From an uncultured Spirochaetaceae bacterium (lineage in GTDB: Bacteria; Spirochaetota; Spirochaetia; Sphaerochaetales; Sphaerochaetaceae): 39,004 bases of DNA. The DNA is taken from the NCBI GenBank assembly GCA_944389275.1, contig CALXLT010000008.1, positions 1-39,004 on the forward strand. The letters are read 5' to 3'. Shown one piece after another: positions 6,116 to 14,693 of the stretch (within the stretch, counting starts at the first letter, position 1; the number at the start of each line of letters is the position of its first letter). The translations under genes were made by a program, and so were the position numbers. The notes under the pieces are model-generated. The model saw only the letters and a list, made by a program, of their open reading frames with translations, made no database searches and was not told the DNA's origin.

Positions 6116-7375
6116 ATGAATCGCCGCCCAACGCTCAAGGAGATACTTATAGCATTCATCGCGCTGCTGCTCTCCATAACCGTCCTGATACTTCTTCTCA
6201 TATGGACACAGGAGATAGACAGGGAGAACAGGATGGAGGATCTCAGGCGGGCGCTGCATGAGGCAGTGGAAGATGGCGGCGAGCGAGCGGTTATGGAGGC
6301 CGCGGGCATCCCTGTCTCTGATATCCGCTACTCCTATGAGGATATTCCGCTCTTCAGGGGAGAGAAGGGGGCTTGGAAGCTCAGCGAGGAGGACAGGCGT
6401 GGGATATCCCTATACCAGAATGCCGCTCCTTGCGTCGTGGCAGTCTCCTCTTCATCATCATCGAGGTCAGCTGTAGAGGATGGGGCGGGCGTCATCCTCT
6501 CCTCCGAGGGCTTCATAGTCACCAACAACCATGTGATCGGATCGGGCGAGAGCTACAAGGTCAGGTTCCTTGATGGAAGCGAGAGCGAGGCCAGCCTTAT
6601 CGGGAGGGACCCTGTATCGGACCTGGCTGTGATCAAGGTCGACAGGAGTGATCTCGAGGCTATCGCGGTGGGTTCTGTCCACTCCGTGTCGGTCGGAGAG
6701 AATGTCTATGCTATAGGCCATCCGTATGGGTTCGAGTGGTCGCTTTCAAGAGGGATTGTCTCCGGGCTGGGAAGGCGCATACGCGGCAGGGACGGCAATA
6801 CCGTGATTCCCGGCATGATCCAGACCGATGCGTTAATAAACCCCGGAAACAGCGGTGGGCCTCTTCTCTCAGCAGATGGCCGCATGATAGGCATCATCAG
6901 CTCCATTTATTCTGAATCCGGAGGAGGGGAAGGCATAGCATTCGCGATTCCCGCGGAGACTGTCCTTGATGTCTCCGGCACGATCATCAGCGCCGGCAAG
7001 GTTGAAAGGGGCTGGCTTGACCTACTATCCGTCGAGCTCAATCCCGTGATAGCCGAATACGCCTCCCTCCCGATAGACAAGGGCATACTGATATCCGAGA
7101 CCGTGCCCGGAGGGAAGAGCGCGGCTGCAGGGCTGAAGGGCGGAAGCGCCGCGACGCAGTATGGCCAGTCTGTCATATATATAGGCGGCGATGTCATAAC
7201 GGCGCTGGATGGGGAGAGGATAGAGGACTACGATGATTACTTCGCGTTCTTCTTCTCCAGCCATCCAGGGGACAAGGTGGATGTAACGGTGCTTCGCGAT
7301 GGCACGGAGATGACAATAGAGGACGTGGAGCTGATAAAGCAGGATGAAGGGAATATAAGATGGATAGCAAGGTAG
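6116..7375 (+). CDS. HtrA/DegP-like serine protease, membrane anchored
   Basis: A 419-residue S1C-family protease, expected to degrade or refold damaged envelope proteins. Residues 9-30 form one membrane anchor without a signal cleavage site. The trypsin-like domain carries the triad His139 (TNNHV), Asp169 (VSDLAV) and Ser246 (GNSGGPL). One C-terminal PDZ domain covers roughly residues 310-410. Membrane anchor plus a single PDZ resembles DegS-like or Gram-positive HtrA layouts rather than two-PDZ DegP. I prefer the start at 6116 because upstream Met codons sit in the promoter and the membrane helix follows immediately. The stop overlaps the uvrB start by 16 nt, so the two genes are co-transcribed. 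Confidence 0.92.
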   Translation: MNRRPTLKEILIAFIALLLSITVLILLLIWTQEIDRENRMEDLRRALHEAVEDGGERAVMEAAGIPVSDIRYSYEDIPLFRGEKGAWKLSEEDRRGISLYQNAAPCVVAVSSSSSSRSAVEDGAGVILSSEGFIVTNNHVIGSGESYKVRFLDGSESEASLIGRDPVSDLAVIKVDRSDLEAIAVGSVHSVSVGENVYAIGHPYGFEWSLSRGIVSGLGRRIRGRDGNTVIPGMIQTDALINPGNSGGPLLSADGRMIGIISSIYSESGGGEGIAFAIPAETVLDVSGTIISAGKVERGWLDLLSVELNPVIAEYASLPIDKGILISETVPGGKSAAAGLKGGSAATQYGQSVIYIGGDVITALDGERIEDYDDYFAFFFSSHPGDKVDVTVLRDGTEMTIEDVELIKQDEGNIRWIAR

Positions 7376-9426
7376 AGTCGTCATATTCCATAGCAGGTGA
7401 GCCTTTCATCAACTTCAATGCAGGATACTCGAAGCCCTTCAGGGTGGTGTCTGACTTTGATCTCGCGGGGGATCAGGGAGAGGCTGTTGATAAGCTTTAC
7501 CAGGGGTATCTTGCCGGGGATAGGGCACAGACGCTGAAGGGAGTGACAGGAAGCGGCAAGACGTTCACCATGGCCAAGCTCATAGAGCGCATACAGAAGC
7601 CGACCCTGATCCTTTCCCACAACAAGACGCTATCGGCCCAGCTTTACAGGGAGTTCAAGTCATTCTTCCCTGAGAATGCCGTGACATACTTCGTGTCCAC
7701 ATACGACTATTACCAGCCTGAGGCATATGTTCCTGGCAAGGATCTCTACATAGAGAAGGAAGTGGATATAAACGATGAGATAGACCGCCTGCGTCTCGCC
7801 GCGTCCTTCTCGCTTATGGAGAGGCGGGACGTCATCGTCGTCGCGACAGTCTCCTGCATATACGGGCTTGGCAATCCTGTCTCGCTCCGCGATATGCTCT
7901 ACACCTTCCGCGTCGGCGATGAGTTCGACCAGAACGCTGTGTTCGGGCAGCTTACCCGCATGCTCTACGAGCGCAATGACGCGGTCCTTGCCCGCGGCAC
8001 GTTCAGGCCGCGCGGGGAGAATATTGAGATATATCCCGCGTATATGGAGAGCGCGTTCCGCATCTATCTTGATTGGGACACTATTGCCGATATCGTCTGG
8101 TTCGATCCTCTGACAGGGGAAAGAAAGGGTACTGAGGAGACCGTGACCCTGTACCCGGCGAAGCAGTTCGTCATGCCCCAGAGCCAGATAGACGCAGCCA
8201 TAGACCGCATAAATGAGGAGAAGGAGGAGAGGGTGGAGTACTTCCTCTCCAACGGCAAGCCGCTGGAGGCGGAAAGGATCAAGAGCCGCGTGGAGTATGA
8301 CATGGAGATGCTTCAGGAGGTAGGGTACTGCTCAGGCATCGAGAACTATTCCAGGCCTCTTTCCGGCCGTGCCCCGGGAGAGCGTCCTGCGGTTCTCCTT
8401 GACTACTTCCCTGATGACTTTGTCACGTTCATAGATGAATCCCATGTCACGCTGCCGCAGATCGGGGCTATGTATGAAGGGGACAGGTCCCGCAAGCTCA
8501 ACCTCGTGAACTATGGCTTCCGCCTTCCTTCCGCCCTGGACAACAGGCCTCTGAAGTACGAGGAGTTCGACCAGAAGGTCGGACAGCGCATCTATGTCTC
8601 CGCGACTCCCGGAGAGCGGGAGAGGAAGGAGTCTTCGCAAATCGTTGAGCAGCTTATACGTCCGACCGGGCTTCTTGACCCGAAGATAGAGGTGCGCTCC
8701 ACCGAAGGCCAGATGGAGGACCTCTACGGGGAGATAAGGAAGACCATAGCCAAGGGCGAGAGGGTCCTTGTCACGACGCTTACGAAGAAGATGGCCGAGG
8801 ACCTGACGGATTACCTTGAGTCGCTGGACCTCAAGGTCCGCTATCTGCATTCCGAGGTGGAGACGATCGAGCGCGTTGAGATCCTCCGTGACCTCAGGCT
8901 CGGCAAGTTCGACGTGCTTGTGGGCATCAACCTCCTCAGGGAGGGCCTTGACCTGCCCGAGGTCTCCCTTGTCGCTATACTCGATGCCGACAAGATCGGC
9001 TTCCTGCGCTCAGCGACATCGCTTATACAGACGATCGGAAGGGCCGCAAGGAACGCCGATGGCCGTGTCCTGATGTACGCTGACAGGATGAGCGAGGCCA
9101 TGGCCGAGGCGATCGAGGAGACAGAGCATAGGCGCAGCGTGCAGGCTGCGTACAACGCGGCCCATGGCATAACGCCTAAGACCATCAAGAAGGCCATTGA
9201 GGATATCATAGAGAGGGAGAAGACCGATGATGAGGAGATCGCGAAGGAAGAGATAAGGATAACCTCCTCAGCTTACAACCTCCTTCTCGAGCGCGATAGG
9301 AAGAAGTATATCAACGACCTCACGAAGCAGATGATGGAGATGGCCAAGAACCTTGAGTTCGAGAAGGCCGCGCTGCTCCGTGACGAGATACAGCGCATAA
9401 AGGAGCGCAAGGATCTCGAGGGCTAG
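7360..9426 (+). CDS. uvrB: Excinuclease ABC subunit B
   Basis: A 688-residue UvrB, the helicase-like damage-verification subunit of nucleotide excision repair. It opens DNA with UvrA and recruits UvrC. Visible features are Walker A GVTGSGKT at about residues 61-68, the beta-hairpin segment DYYQPEAYVP, Walker B/DEAD-like FIDESHV, and helicase motifs V/VI (LLREGLDLPE; QTIGRAARN). A C-terminal UVR domain (FEKAALLRDEI) contacts UvrC. Length is normal. It overlaps the end of the htrA-like gene, pointing to joint expression of envelope and DNA repair functions. Its stop codon interlocks with that of the convergent caspase-like gene over the tetranucleotide CTAG (9423-9426). Confidence 0.98.
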   Translation: MDSKVESSYSIAGEPFINFNAGYSKPFRVVSDFDLAGDQGEAVDKLYQGYLAGDRAQTLKGVTGSGKTFTMAKLIERIQKPTLILSHNKTLSAQLYREFKSFFPENAVTYFVSTYDYYQPEAYVPGKDLYIEKEVDINDEIDRLRLAASFSLMERRDVIVVATVSCIYGLGNPVSLRDMLYTFRVGDEFDQNAVFGQLTRMLYERNDAVLARGTFRPRGENIEIYPAYMESAFRIYLDWDTIADIVWFDPLTGERKGTEETVTLYPAKQFVMPQSQIDAAIDRINEEKEERVEYFLSNGKPLEAERIKSRVEYDMEMLQEVGYCSGIENYSRPLSGRAPGERPAVLLDYFPDDFVTFIDESHVTLPQIGAMYEGDRSRKLNLVNYGFRLPSALDNRPLKYEEFDQKVGQRIYVSATPGERERKESSQIVEQLIRPTGLLDPKIEVRSTEGQMEDLYGEIRKTIAKGERVLVTTLTKKMAEDLTDYLESLDLKVRYLHSEVETIERVEILRDLRLGKFDVLVGINLLREGLDLPEVSLVAILDADKIGFLRSATSLIQTIGRAARNADGRVLMYADRMSEAMAEAIEETEHRRSVQAAYNAAHGITPKTIKKAIEDIIEREKTDDEEIAKEEIRITSSAYNLLLERDRKKYINDLTKQMMEMAKNLEFEKAALLRDEIQRIKERKDLEG

Positions 9427-10346
9427 AACAGCACGAGATCCAGAGGCGTGAGGGTTATCTGGGGCGTCTGCTCGGTCCACATGCTTTCCGTCATCCTCCT
9501 CTTTATATCCCTATATAGCCCGAGGAACGTCACCTCATTCCTTTCCTGGCTTATGTGAGGGGAGTCATTCTCCATATCATAGCCAAGGGAGGAGATGAGG
9601 AAGTATGAGAAGGCCCCGTATTCCTCCTGGTTCGGCAGCCCCTCGGTCCCTGAGTCATATGAAAGCTGTCCGTCTGTCGTCGCGCTCATCAGCCATATGT
9701 CATCTGTTCCGAGCCGTCCTGAGGTGATCGAGAGCGAAAGGGCAGGGCCGAGAGAGAACAGAAAGCCTTCCTTTATGAGCGAGCCATCCTCTCCGAATAC
9801 CTCGCCGTCCGCAAGCATCCCAGCGTCCTCGACAAATGCCCCGGAGTAGCAGGAATCCAGGAAGACGCATTTCTTCCCTCCGACTTCGGAAAGGGCAGTG
9901 AGAAGCTCGTCCGGGGAGATCTTGTCCATCTTCCCTTCCTTTGCCGACACGACAAGCTCTCCGGTGCCATCCATGCCATGGCCGGAGTAGAAGAAGAGCA
10001 CGAGGTCGTTCTCCTCCGCCTCTAGCGAGGATATCGTCGAGAGAATTGTTTCCTTGTCCCATTCCTCCCTTTTCCCATTCACTCGCCTTGCCCCGCCTTG
10101 GGAGAGGAAAATATGCCTTTCCACATCTCGTCCGCTTGAGAGGATATCTATCTGGTGCGTGAAGGCCTCAAGGTCGTTGGGAGGATTGCTGAGGGTATTC
10201 ACGACAAGATTGTTCTCCTTGTCCTGGAACGCGTCCTCCTTATAATCCAGCGCCACTGCTATGACGATTGTTCTTGAGCTATCAAGAGCGTTTGAGCAGG
10301 CTGAGAGGAGAAGTATGATAAACAATGCTGAGAATATCTTCTTCAT
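9423..10346 (-). CDS. Caspase-family (peptidase C14) lipoprotein
   Basis: A 307-residue protein with a lipoprotein signal (lipobox L-S-A-C, Cys17) followed by a caspase-like domain. The His-Cys dyad is intact: His123 in FFYSGHGMDG and Cys166 in FLDSCYSGA. A late aromatic region (TTDGQLSYD, AFSYFL) fits the family core. Bacterial relatives are called orthocaspases or metacaspase-like and usually cleave after Arg/Lys; here the enzyme should sit at the envelope. I use the Met at 10346 because it begins the signal peptide and GAGGG lies 7 nt upstream. That ATG overlaps the TGA of the preceding gene (ATGA), indicating coupled translation. Target unknown. Confidence 0.87.
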   Translation of the reverse strand: MKKIFSALFIILLLSACSNALDSSRTIVIAVALDYKEDAFQDKENNLVVNTLSNPPNDLEAFTHQIDILSSGRDVERHIFLSQGGARRVNGKREEWDKETILSTISSLEAEENDLVLFFYSGHGMDGTGELVVSAKEGKMDKISPDELLTALSEVGGKKCVFLDSCYSGAFVEDAGMLADGEVFGEDGSLIKEGFLFSLGPALSLSITSGRLGTDDIWLMSATTDGQLSYDSGTEGLPNQEEYGAFSYFLISSLGYDMENDSPHISQERNEVTFLGLYRDIKRRMTESMWTEQTPQITLTPLDLVLF

Positions 10347-10861
10347 AGCCGTACCCTCGCGCCAGCTCCAAGCGAGAAGGAGAATGTCCCCTTCCCGAAC
10401 GATAGGGAGACAGGTAATGTCACAGAAACTATGCTTCCTGTGCTGAACTCCGGGGTTATCGTTGCGCCAAGAAGCCAATGCCCGGCGGCAGAGCGCAGGA
10501 AATACTCATAGATCGTGTCGATTGAGGCGGAGAGGGAGAATAGGGATGAGATCGCGGCCCCGTACTCGATGCCAAGCTTCATGACCGATCTTGGCTGTAT
10601 CATCGTGCGTCCTTCCGCGCTGCTCTGGCTGAGCACTGCGATTGATAGAGGCATGGCAACTCTATGCCGCCCGATCGTCACTGTCAGAAGCTCGACGCGG
10701 GCTGACGCGCCGGCACTTGACCTGAGCGTTCCGCTGCTGTCTATGCTTCTGGAATAGGCCGTGCCATCGTACAGGACAGTGATGTCGAAGGCAGGGTCCC
10801 AGGAAGCAGCATGCAGGGCAGCGCATGATGAGATGAGGATCATAAGCAATATCTTCTTCAT
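10343..10861 (-). CDS. Hypothetical exported protein, possible small beta-barrel
   Basis: A 172-residue protein with a signal peptide ending around LHA-AS. The mature part has alternating Ser/Thr/Gly and hydrophobic residues and ends ARVRL. This suggests repeated beta-strands such as a small outer-membrane barrel, but no family is recognised. I choose the Met at 10861 that begins the signal peptide; no good Shine-Dalgarno is present. Only 36 nt and no convincing terminator separate it from thiQ upstream, and its stop overlaps the caspase-like gene start, so it probably belongs to the same transcript. Confidence 0.6.
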   Translation of the reverse strand: MKKILLMILISSCAALHAASWDPAFDITVLYDGTAYSRSIDSSGTLRSSAGASARVELLTVTIGRHRVAMPLSIAVLSQSSAEGRTMIQPRSVMKLGIEYGAAISSLFSLSASIDTIYEYFLRSAAGHWLLGATITPEFSTGSIVSVTLPVSLSFGKGTFSFSLGAGARVRL

Positions 10862-10897
10862 GAACATATATACGCTTAAAACCCTGTTTTCTGCCAA

Positions 10898-11878
10898 TTA
10901 TGGGAGTATGAGCACCGAGTCCTTCGGGATCTTGACCGACACATCCGCCTTCCTGGGCTTCCTGGAAGCCTCCACAAGCACGGGATAGCCTTTATAGGAA
11001 AGGCCCAGCATATAATGAGGCCCGGAGAAGTCCGCGGACACTACCTTGCACTCCTCCAGAACCAGATGCCGTGGATACATCTCCGGAGATAATCGGTCCT
11101 CAGCTATCTCCGCCTCCTCAGGGCGGAAGAATATGCTCCCTTCCATATTCTCGAACGCGAGATGGGCGGGAAGGGCAGTGCCCTCACCGGTGAAGAATGC
11201 CGTGAAAAGGCTGTCAGGCTTCCTGTACAGCTCCTCAGCGTCCTTGACTGTTATCACGCGGCCGTCACGCATCACGAGTATCCTGTCCGAGACGGCGAAC
11301 GCCTCCTCTATATCGTGTGTCACGTATATCACGGTAATCCCGAGGCTGTCGTGTATGCCCCTGATTATCGACCTGAGGTGCTTCCTGAGCGGCGGATCGA
11401 GCGCGGAGAGCGGCTCGTCGAATAGTATGATCCTGGGCTCCGCCGCGATGGCGCGGGCAAGGGCCACGCGCTGTGCCTCTCCTCCTGAGAGCGATGAGAC
11501 ATCCCTCTTGCCGTATCCCTTGAGCCCGACGACCTCAAGAAGCTTGTCCGAGAGCTCCTTGCGCTTTGCCCTGTCTTTCTCCTTCATGCCGAACTGTATG
11601 TTCCTCTCGGTATTCATGGAAGGAAAGAGGGAGAAGTCCTGGAAGACCATCGCGATCCCTCGCTTCTGTATCCTCTCCTTCGTTATATCCTTGCCACCTA
11701 TAGTTATGGTCCCGCTGTCAGGATCCTCTATGCCTGCAATCAGCGAGAGCAGCGTGGACTTGCCGGATCCAGATGGCCCTATTATCGAGAGGAACTCGCC
11801 TTCCTCTATCGAGAAGGATGCGGAAAGCGTGAAATCCTTGTATTTCTTCTCTATTCCCTTTGCTTCAAAGAACGGCAT
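10898..11878 (-). CDS. thiQ: Thiamine ABC transporter ATP-binding protein
   Basis: A 326-residue ATPase that energises the ThiBPQ-type importer. Motifs are Walker A GPSGSGKST (about residues 33-41), the Q-loop VFQDFSLFPS, the signature LSGGEAQRV, Walker B IILFDEP, and the H-loop YVTHDIEEA. A C-terminal extension after about residue 230 probably forms a regulatory TOBE-like domain, as in FbpC/PotA-type ATPases. That makes it longer than the classical short ThiQ. The start overlaps the permease gene by 14 nt. The thiamine assignment rests on the TPP riboswitch upstream of the operon. Confidence 0.88.
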   Translation of the reverse strand: MPFFEAKGIEKKYKDFTLSASFSIEEGEFLSIIGPSGSGKSTLLSLIAGIEDPDSGTITIGGKDITKERIQKRGIAMVFQDFSLFPSMNTERNIQFGMKEKDRAKRKELSDKLLEVVGLKGYGKRDVSSLSGGEAQRVALARAIAAEPRIILFDEPLSALDPPLRKHLRSIIRGIHDSLGITVIYVTHDIEEAFAVSDRILVMRDGRVITVKDAEELYRKPDSLFTAFFTGEGTALPAHLAFENMEGSIFFRPEEAEIAEDRLSPEMYPRHLVLEECKVVSADFSGPHYMLGLSYKGYPVLVEASRKPRKADVSVKIPKDSVLILP

Positions 11879-13505
11879 CTTTCCTCCATCTTGCCTCTCC
11901 CACGGCGAAGACTATGAGCGCCTCCGCAAGAAGGATGGTACCAAGGGCCGCGGCTCCCTGGTAATCATAGTTTCCTATCATACGGTATATAAGCACAGGA
12001 AGCGTCTCCACATTGCCTGACGAGAGCATCAGCGTCGCATTCACCTCTCCAAGGGAGAGAGCGAAGGAGAACGCGAAGGCCTTGCGCCTATATGGGGCAA
12101 GGAGAGGCTTCTCTATCTCCCTGTACGTCCTTCCCGTGCTTCGCCCGAGCGTGTATGCCGCGTTGGAAAGCGAATCCGGGATCATCCTCGCCCCAGGTGT
12201 TATCGTGCGCACCGAGAACGGCAGGACTATCACGAGATGCGCGGCGATCACGGACAGGAGCGAAAGGCAGTAGCTTCTTATGCCGAGCGAGGTGAATATG
12301 AATGATGTGACGAATATGAAGCCGAGCCCCATCGTCACCGAGCCCGAGGCCATCGGCAGCGATGATATGAACGGAAGGAGCCTCGAGTTCCTCTTTGCCG
12401 AAGCCATGGCTATCGAGCTGCCCATCCACACGGAGAGGAGAGCCACGATGATGCCTATCACAAGGGATGTGATAAGCGCGTCGATCGATCCACCGATGAG
12501 GCCGAAGCCGCGGCCGCTGATTCCTTCCCATGCCTTCAGGGAGAATATCCCATCCTTCGTGTAGAATGCCCTTATGGCGATAGCCGCGATAGGCGGCACC
12601 AGGAAGAGAAGCATCAGGAAGGAAAGGACGATGGCCTCAAGCATCTTCGCTCCCTTTGCCTTCTTCAGCGTCCTCTCTCTTCTCTCTCCCTTCCGTGCCT
12701 TGCGCCCCGGTGTCGTTATGGCCAGCAGAAGCGCGTTGACCGCGAACGTGAAGAGCGCGAGGGCTGAGGCCGAGACTAGGTCCGCGCTGACATGCACGCG
12801 GCGGTATATCTCAGTCTCGAGGGTGGAGTAGGCGGGGTTGCCGCCAAGGACCATGACGATCGCGAATGACGAGAAGCAGAAGAGGAATATGAGGATGAAC
12901 GCTGATGCAAGGGATCCGCGAAGGCGCGGGAGCGTTATCCGCATGAATGTCCGCAGCCTTCCGCTTCCGACGGTGTACGCGGCGTTCTCCTGAGTCTCAG
13001 GAAGCGTCGACCACGACGCCGTGAGAAGCGCGAATGCTATCGGGAAGTTGAGATAGACATGCGCAAGTATTATCGCGCTGAACGAGTAGAGGACAGGAAG
13101 CGGGGTATAGCTCACGCCGAGCATTGTCCGCAGCGCGTTGTTCAGGTAGCCGTTGTTCCCGTACCAGATGACGAATCCAAGTACCACGAGGATCGTCGGG
13201 ATCGTGAACGCGAGCTGCGACACGGTCAGCAGTGCTTTTCTCCAAGGGAAGGCGTACTTCGAGAAGAACGCTGAGAATGGGATGGCAAGAGCCACGGATA
13301 CAAGCGCTGAGATCAACGCCTGCCTGAGCGTGAATGATAGAAGATGGTATGTGTAGTCATCCTTGAGGACCTCCAGGATGGCCTTCCCGCCATCCTGGAA
13401 TGCATTGGAGAAGATAAGGAGGATCGGGATGATGAAGAGAAGCAGCAATAGCAATACTGCCGGCACCGCCTTCAGTAGGTAATATCCCGATCCTTTCTTC
13501 CTCAA
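11865..13505 (-). CDS. thiP: Thiamine ABC transporter permease, fused two-domain
   Basis: A 546-residue permease with about 12 membrane segments in two homologous halves separated by a basic linker (RKARKGERRERTLKKAK). Each half carries an EAA-like coupling loop (NAAYTVGSGRLRTFMRITLP; NAAYTLGRSTGRTYREIEKP). The fused layout is that of ThiP and FbpB/CysT-like iron or thiamine importers. It overlaps the binding-protein gene upstream by 4 nt and thiQ downstream by 14 nt, so stoichiometric coupled translation is expected. Confidence 0.88.
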   Translation of the reverse strand: MRKKGSGYYLLKAVPAVLLLLLLFIIPILLIFSNAFQDGGKAILEVLKDDYTYHLLSFTLRQALISALVSVALAIPFSAFFSKYAFPWRKALLTVSQLAFTIPTILVVLGFVIWYGNNGYLNNALRTMLGVSYTPLPVLYSFSAIILAHVYLNFPIAFALLTASWSTLPETQENAAYTVGSGRLRTFMRITLPRLRGSLASAFILIFLFCFSSFAIVMVLGGNPAYSTLETEIYRRVHVSADLVSASALALFTFAVNALLLAITTPGRKARKGERRERTLKKAKGAKMLEAIVLSFLMLLFLVPPIAAIAIRAFYTKDGIFSLKAWEGISGRGFGLIGGSIDALITSLVIGIIVALLSVWMGSSIAMASAKRNSRLLPFISSLPMASGSVTMGLGFIFVTSFIFTSLGIRSYCLSLLSVIAAHLVIVLPFSVRTITPGARMIPDSLSNAAYTLGRSTGRTYREIEKPLLAPYRRKAFAFSFALSLGEVNATLMLSSGNVETLPVLIYRMIGNYDYQGAAALGTILLAEALIVFAVGEARWRKDAVL

Positions 13506-14500
13506 CGTGTCATAGCCTCCGTCCAGCTCTCCACGAGCTCGGTTCTCTTATCCTCAGGGATAGTCGCGCTCGTGTACATTATATCCGGTTTCGGCGCCCA
13601 TGCGAAAGCATCAGGAAGCTCGACGGCGCTGTTGGCAGGATACATGGAGTTCGCGATGGCTATATCAAGCTGGCCCTCTGTGAGGATGAAGTCAACGAAC
13701 GCCTCCGCCTCTTCCCTCATGTCCGTGGTCTTGAGTATGCCGATGCCCTCGATCGTGGCTTCATGGCCTGCAGGGAATATGATCGCCTGATAGCGCGTGG
13801 TGTTGTCGTTCATGACGTGGTAGACAGGGCTTGTCGTGTAGGAAAGAACGATCGGAGCCTCACCTTCAGTGAAGAGCCCGTATGCCGATGACCAGCCATC
13901 CGCGATCGTCAGGGCGTTCTCTCCGACAGCCTTCCACCATTCAATCGCGTCATCGCCGAACTGGTTGTATGTCCAATAGAGAAGGCCAAGGCCGACAGAT
14001 GATGTGCGCGGGTCGATGAGTATCACCTTGTCCTTGTATTCAGGTGACGCGAGGTCCTCAAGGGACTCAGGCTTCCTCACTCCAGCCTCGCTGTCGTATA
14101 CGAACGCGAATGCGCCATAGTCGAATGGGATAAGCCTATGCTCCTTGTCGAACTCAAGCTCATCAGGGATATCCTCCAGCACAGGTGACTCATAGGGAGA
14201 GAGCATGTCATATGCCCTGTATGCGAAGTCATCGGTGATCCCCAGCACGACATCTGCAGGCGTTGAATCTCCCTCAAGCTCAAGGCGGCTGAGCATCTGC
14301 ACCGCGTCTCCGGCGCCCACGAGATTCACCTTTATGCCTGTCTTCTTCTCGAATGCCGGGATAAGCGATCCTGCCGGTCCCCATTCTCCTGAGAATGAGT
14401 CATAGGAATAGACCGTGAGCTCATTCTCCTCCCTCACAGGCTGGGCGAAAAGCGAGATAACTGCGAAAAGCACGGCAGCGAAAACGATTGTCTTTTTCAT
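13502..14500 (-). CDS. thiB: Thiamine-type periplasmic substrate-binding protein
   Basis: A 332-residue exported binding protein with a signal peptide ending near SLFA-QPV. The start of the mature domain (LTVYSYDSF) and later segments (ADVVLGITDDFAYRAYD, VLSYTTSPVYH) are typical of the TbpA/ThiB branch of the iron/thiamine binding-protein family. GGAG (14508-14511) is the Shine-Dalgarno; GCTCC/GGAGC pairing at 14507-14524 can hide it. First gene of the operon directly after the TPP riboswitch, which supports thiamine, TPP or a precursor as ligand. Confidence 0.9.
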   Translation of the reverse strand: MKKTIVFAAVLFAVISLFAQPVREENELTVYSYDSFSGEWGPAGSLIPAFEKKTGIKVNLVGAGDAVQMLSRLELEGDSTPADVVLGITDDFAYRAYDMLSPYESPVLEDIPDELEFDKEHRLIPFDYGAFAFVYDSEAGVRKPESLEDLASPEYKDKVILIDPRTSSVGLGLLYWTYNQFGDDAIEWWKAVGENALTIADGWSSAYGLFTEGEAPIVLSYTTSPVYHVMNDNTTRYQAIIFPAGHEATIEGIGILKTTDMREEAEAFVDFILTEGQLDIAIANSMYPANSAVELPDAFAWAPKPDIMYTSATIPEDKRTELVESWTEAMTR

Positions 14501-14506
14501 TGAAAC

Positions 14507-14524
14507 GCTCCTTCAGGGGGGAGC
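14507..14524 (-). promoter_or_regulatory. Shine-Dalgarno-sequestering hairpin of the thiB riboswitch
   Basis: On the minus strand GCTCC pairs with GGAGC, which contains the thiB ribosome site, around an 8-nt C-rich loop. It sits directly after the TPP aptamer and before the ATG, so ligand control is probably at translation rather than by a terminator. Confidence 0.55.
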
Positions 14525-14532
14525 TTTGAGCT

Positions 14533-14604
14533 TTGCCATTCCCTACGCTGGTATTATCCAGATCAGGTTGAGGGTATGATCTCAGGCCGAAGCCACCCCT
14601 AGAC
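14533..14604 (-). promoter_or_regulatory. TPP riboswitch (THI element)
   Basis: The minus strand holds the conserved THI-box segments in order: GGGGTG near the 5' end, CTGAGAT, ACCCT, AACCTGATCTGGATAAT, ACCAGCG and AGGGAA. These form the pyrimidine-sensing and pyrophosphate-sensing helices of the TPP aptamer. It lies between the promoter at 14612-14639 and thiB. Confidence 0.95.
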
Positions 14605-14611
14605 AACCTCC

Positions 14612-14639
14612 ATTATGGGGAAAAGATATCCGTCGTCAA
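14612..14639 (-). promoter_or_regulatory. Promoter of the thiBPQ unit
   Basis: Minus strand TTGACG (14634-14639), 16-nt spacer, CATAAT (14612-14617). The predicted start is close to 14605, exactly where the TPP aptamer begins. A divergent -35 (TTGACT, 14645-14650) for the lipoprotein gene lies 5 nt away. Confidence 0.65.
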
Positions 14640-14693
14640 TACTCTTGACTTGTGACGAAAGAGGCTTTCCAATAAGAGGAAAGGGGAGATGTC

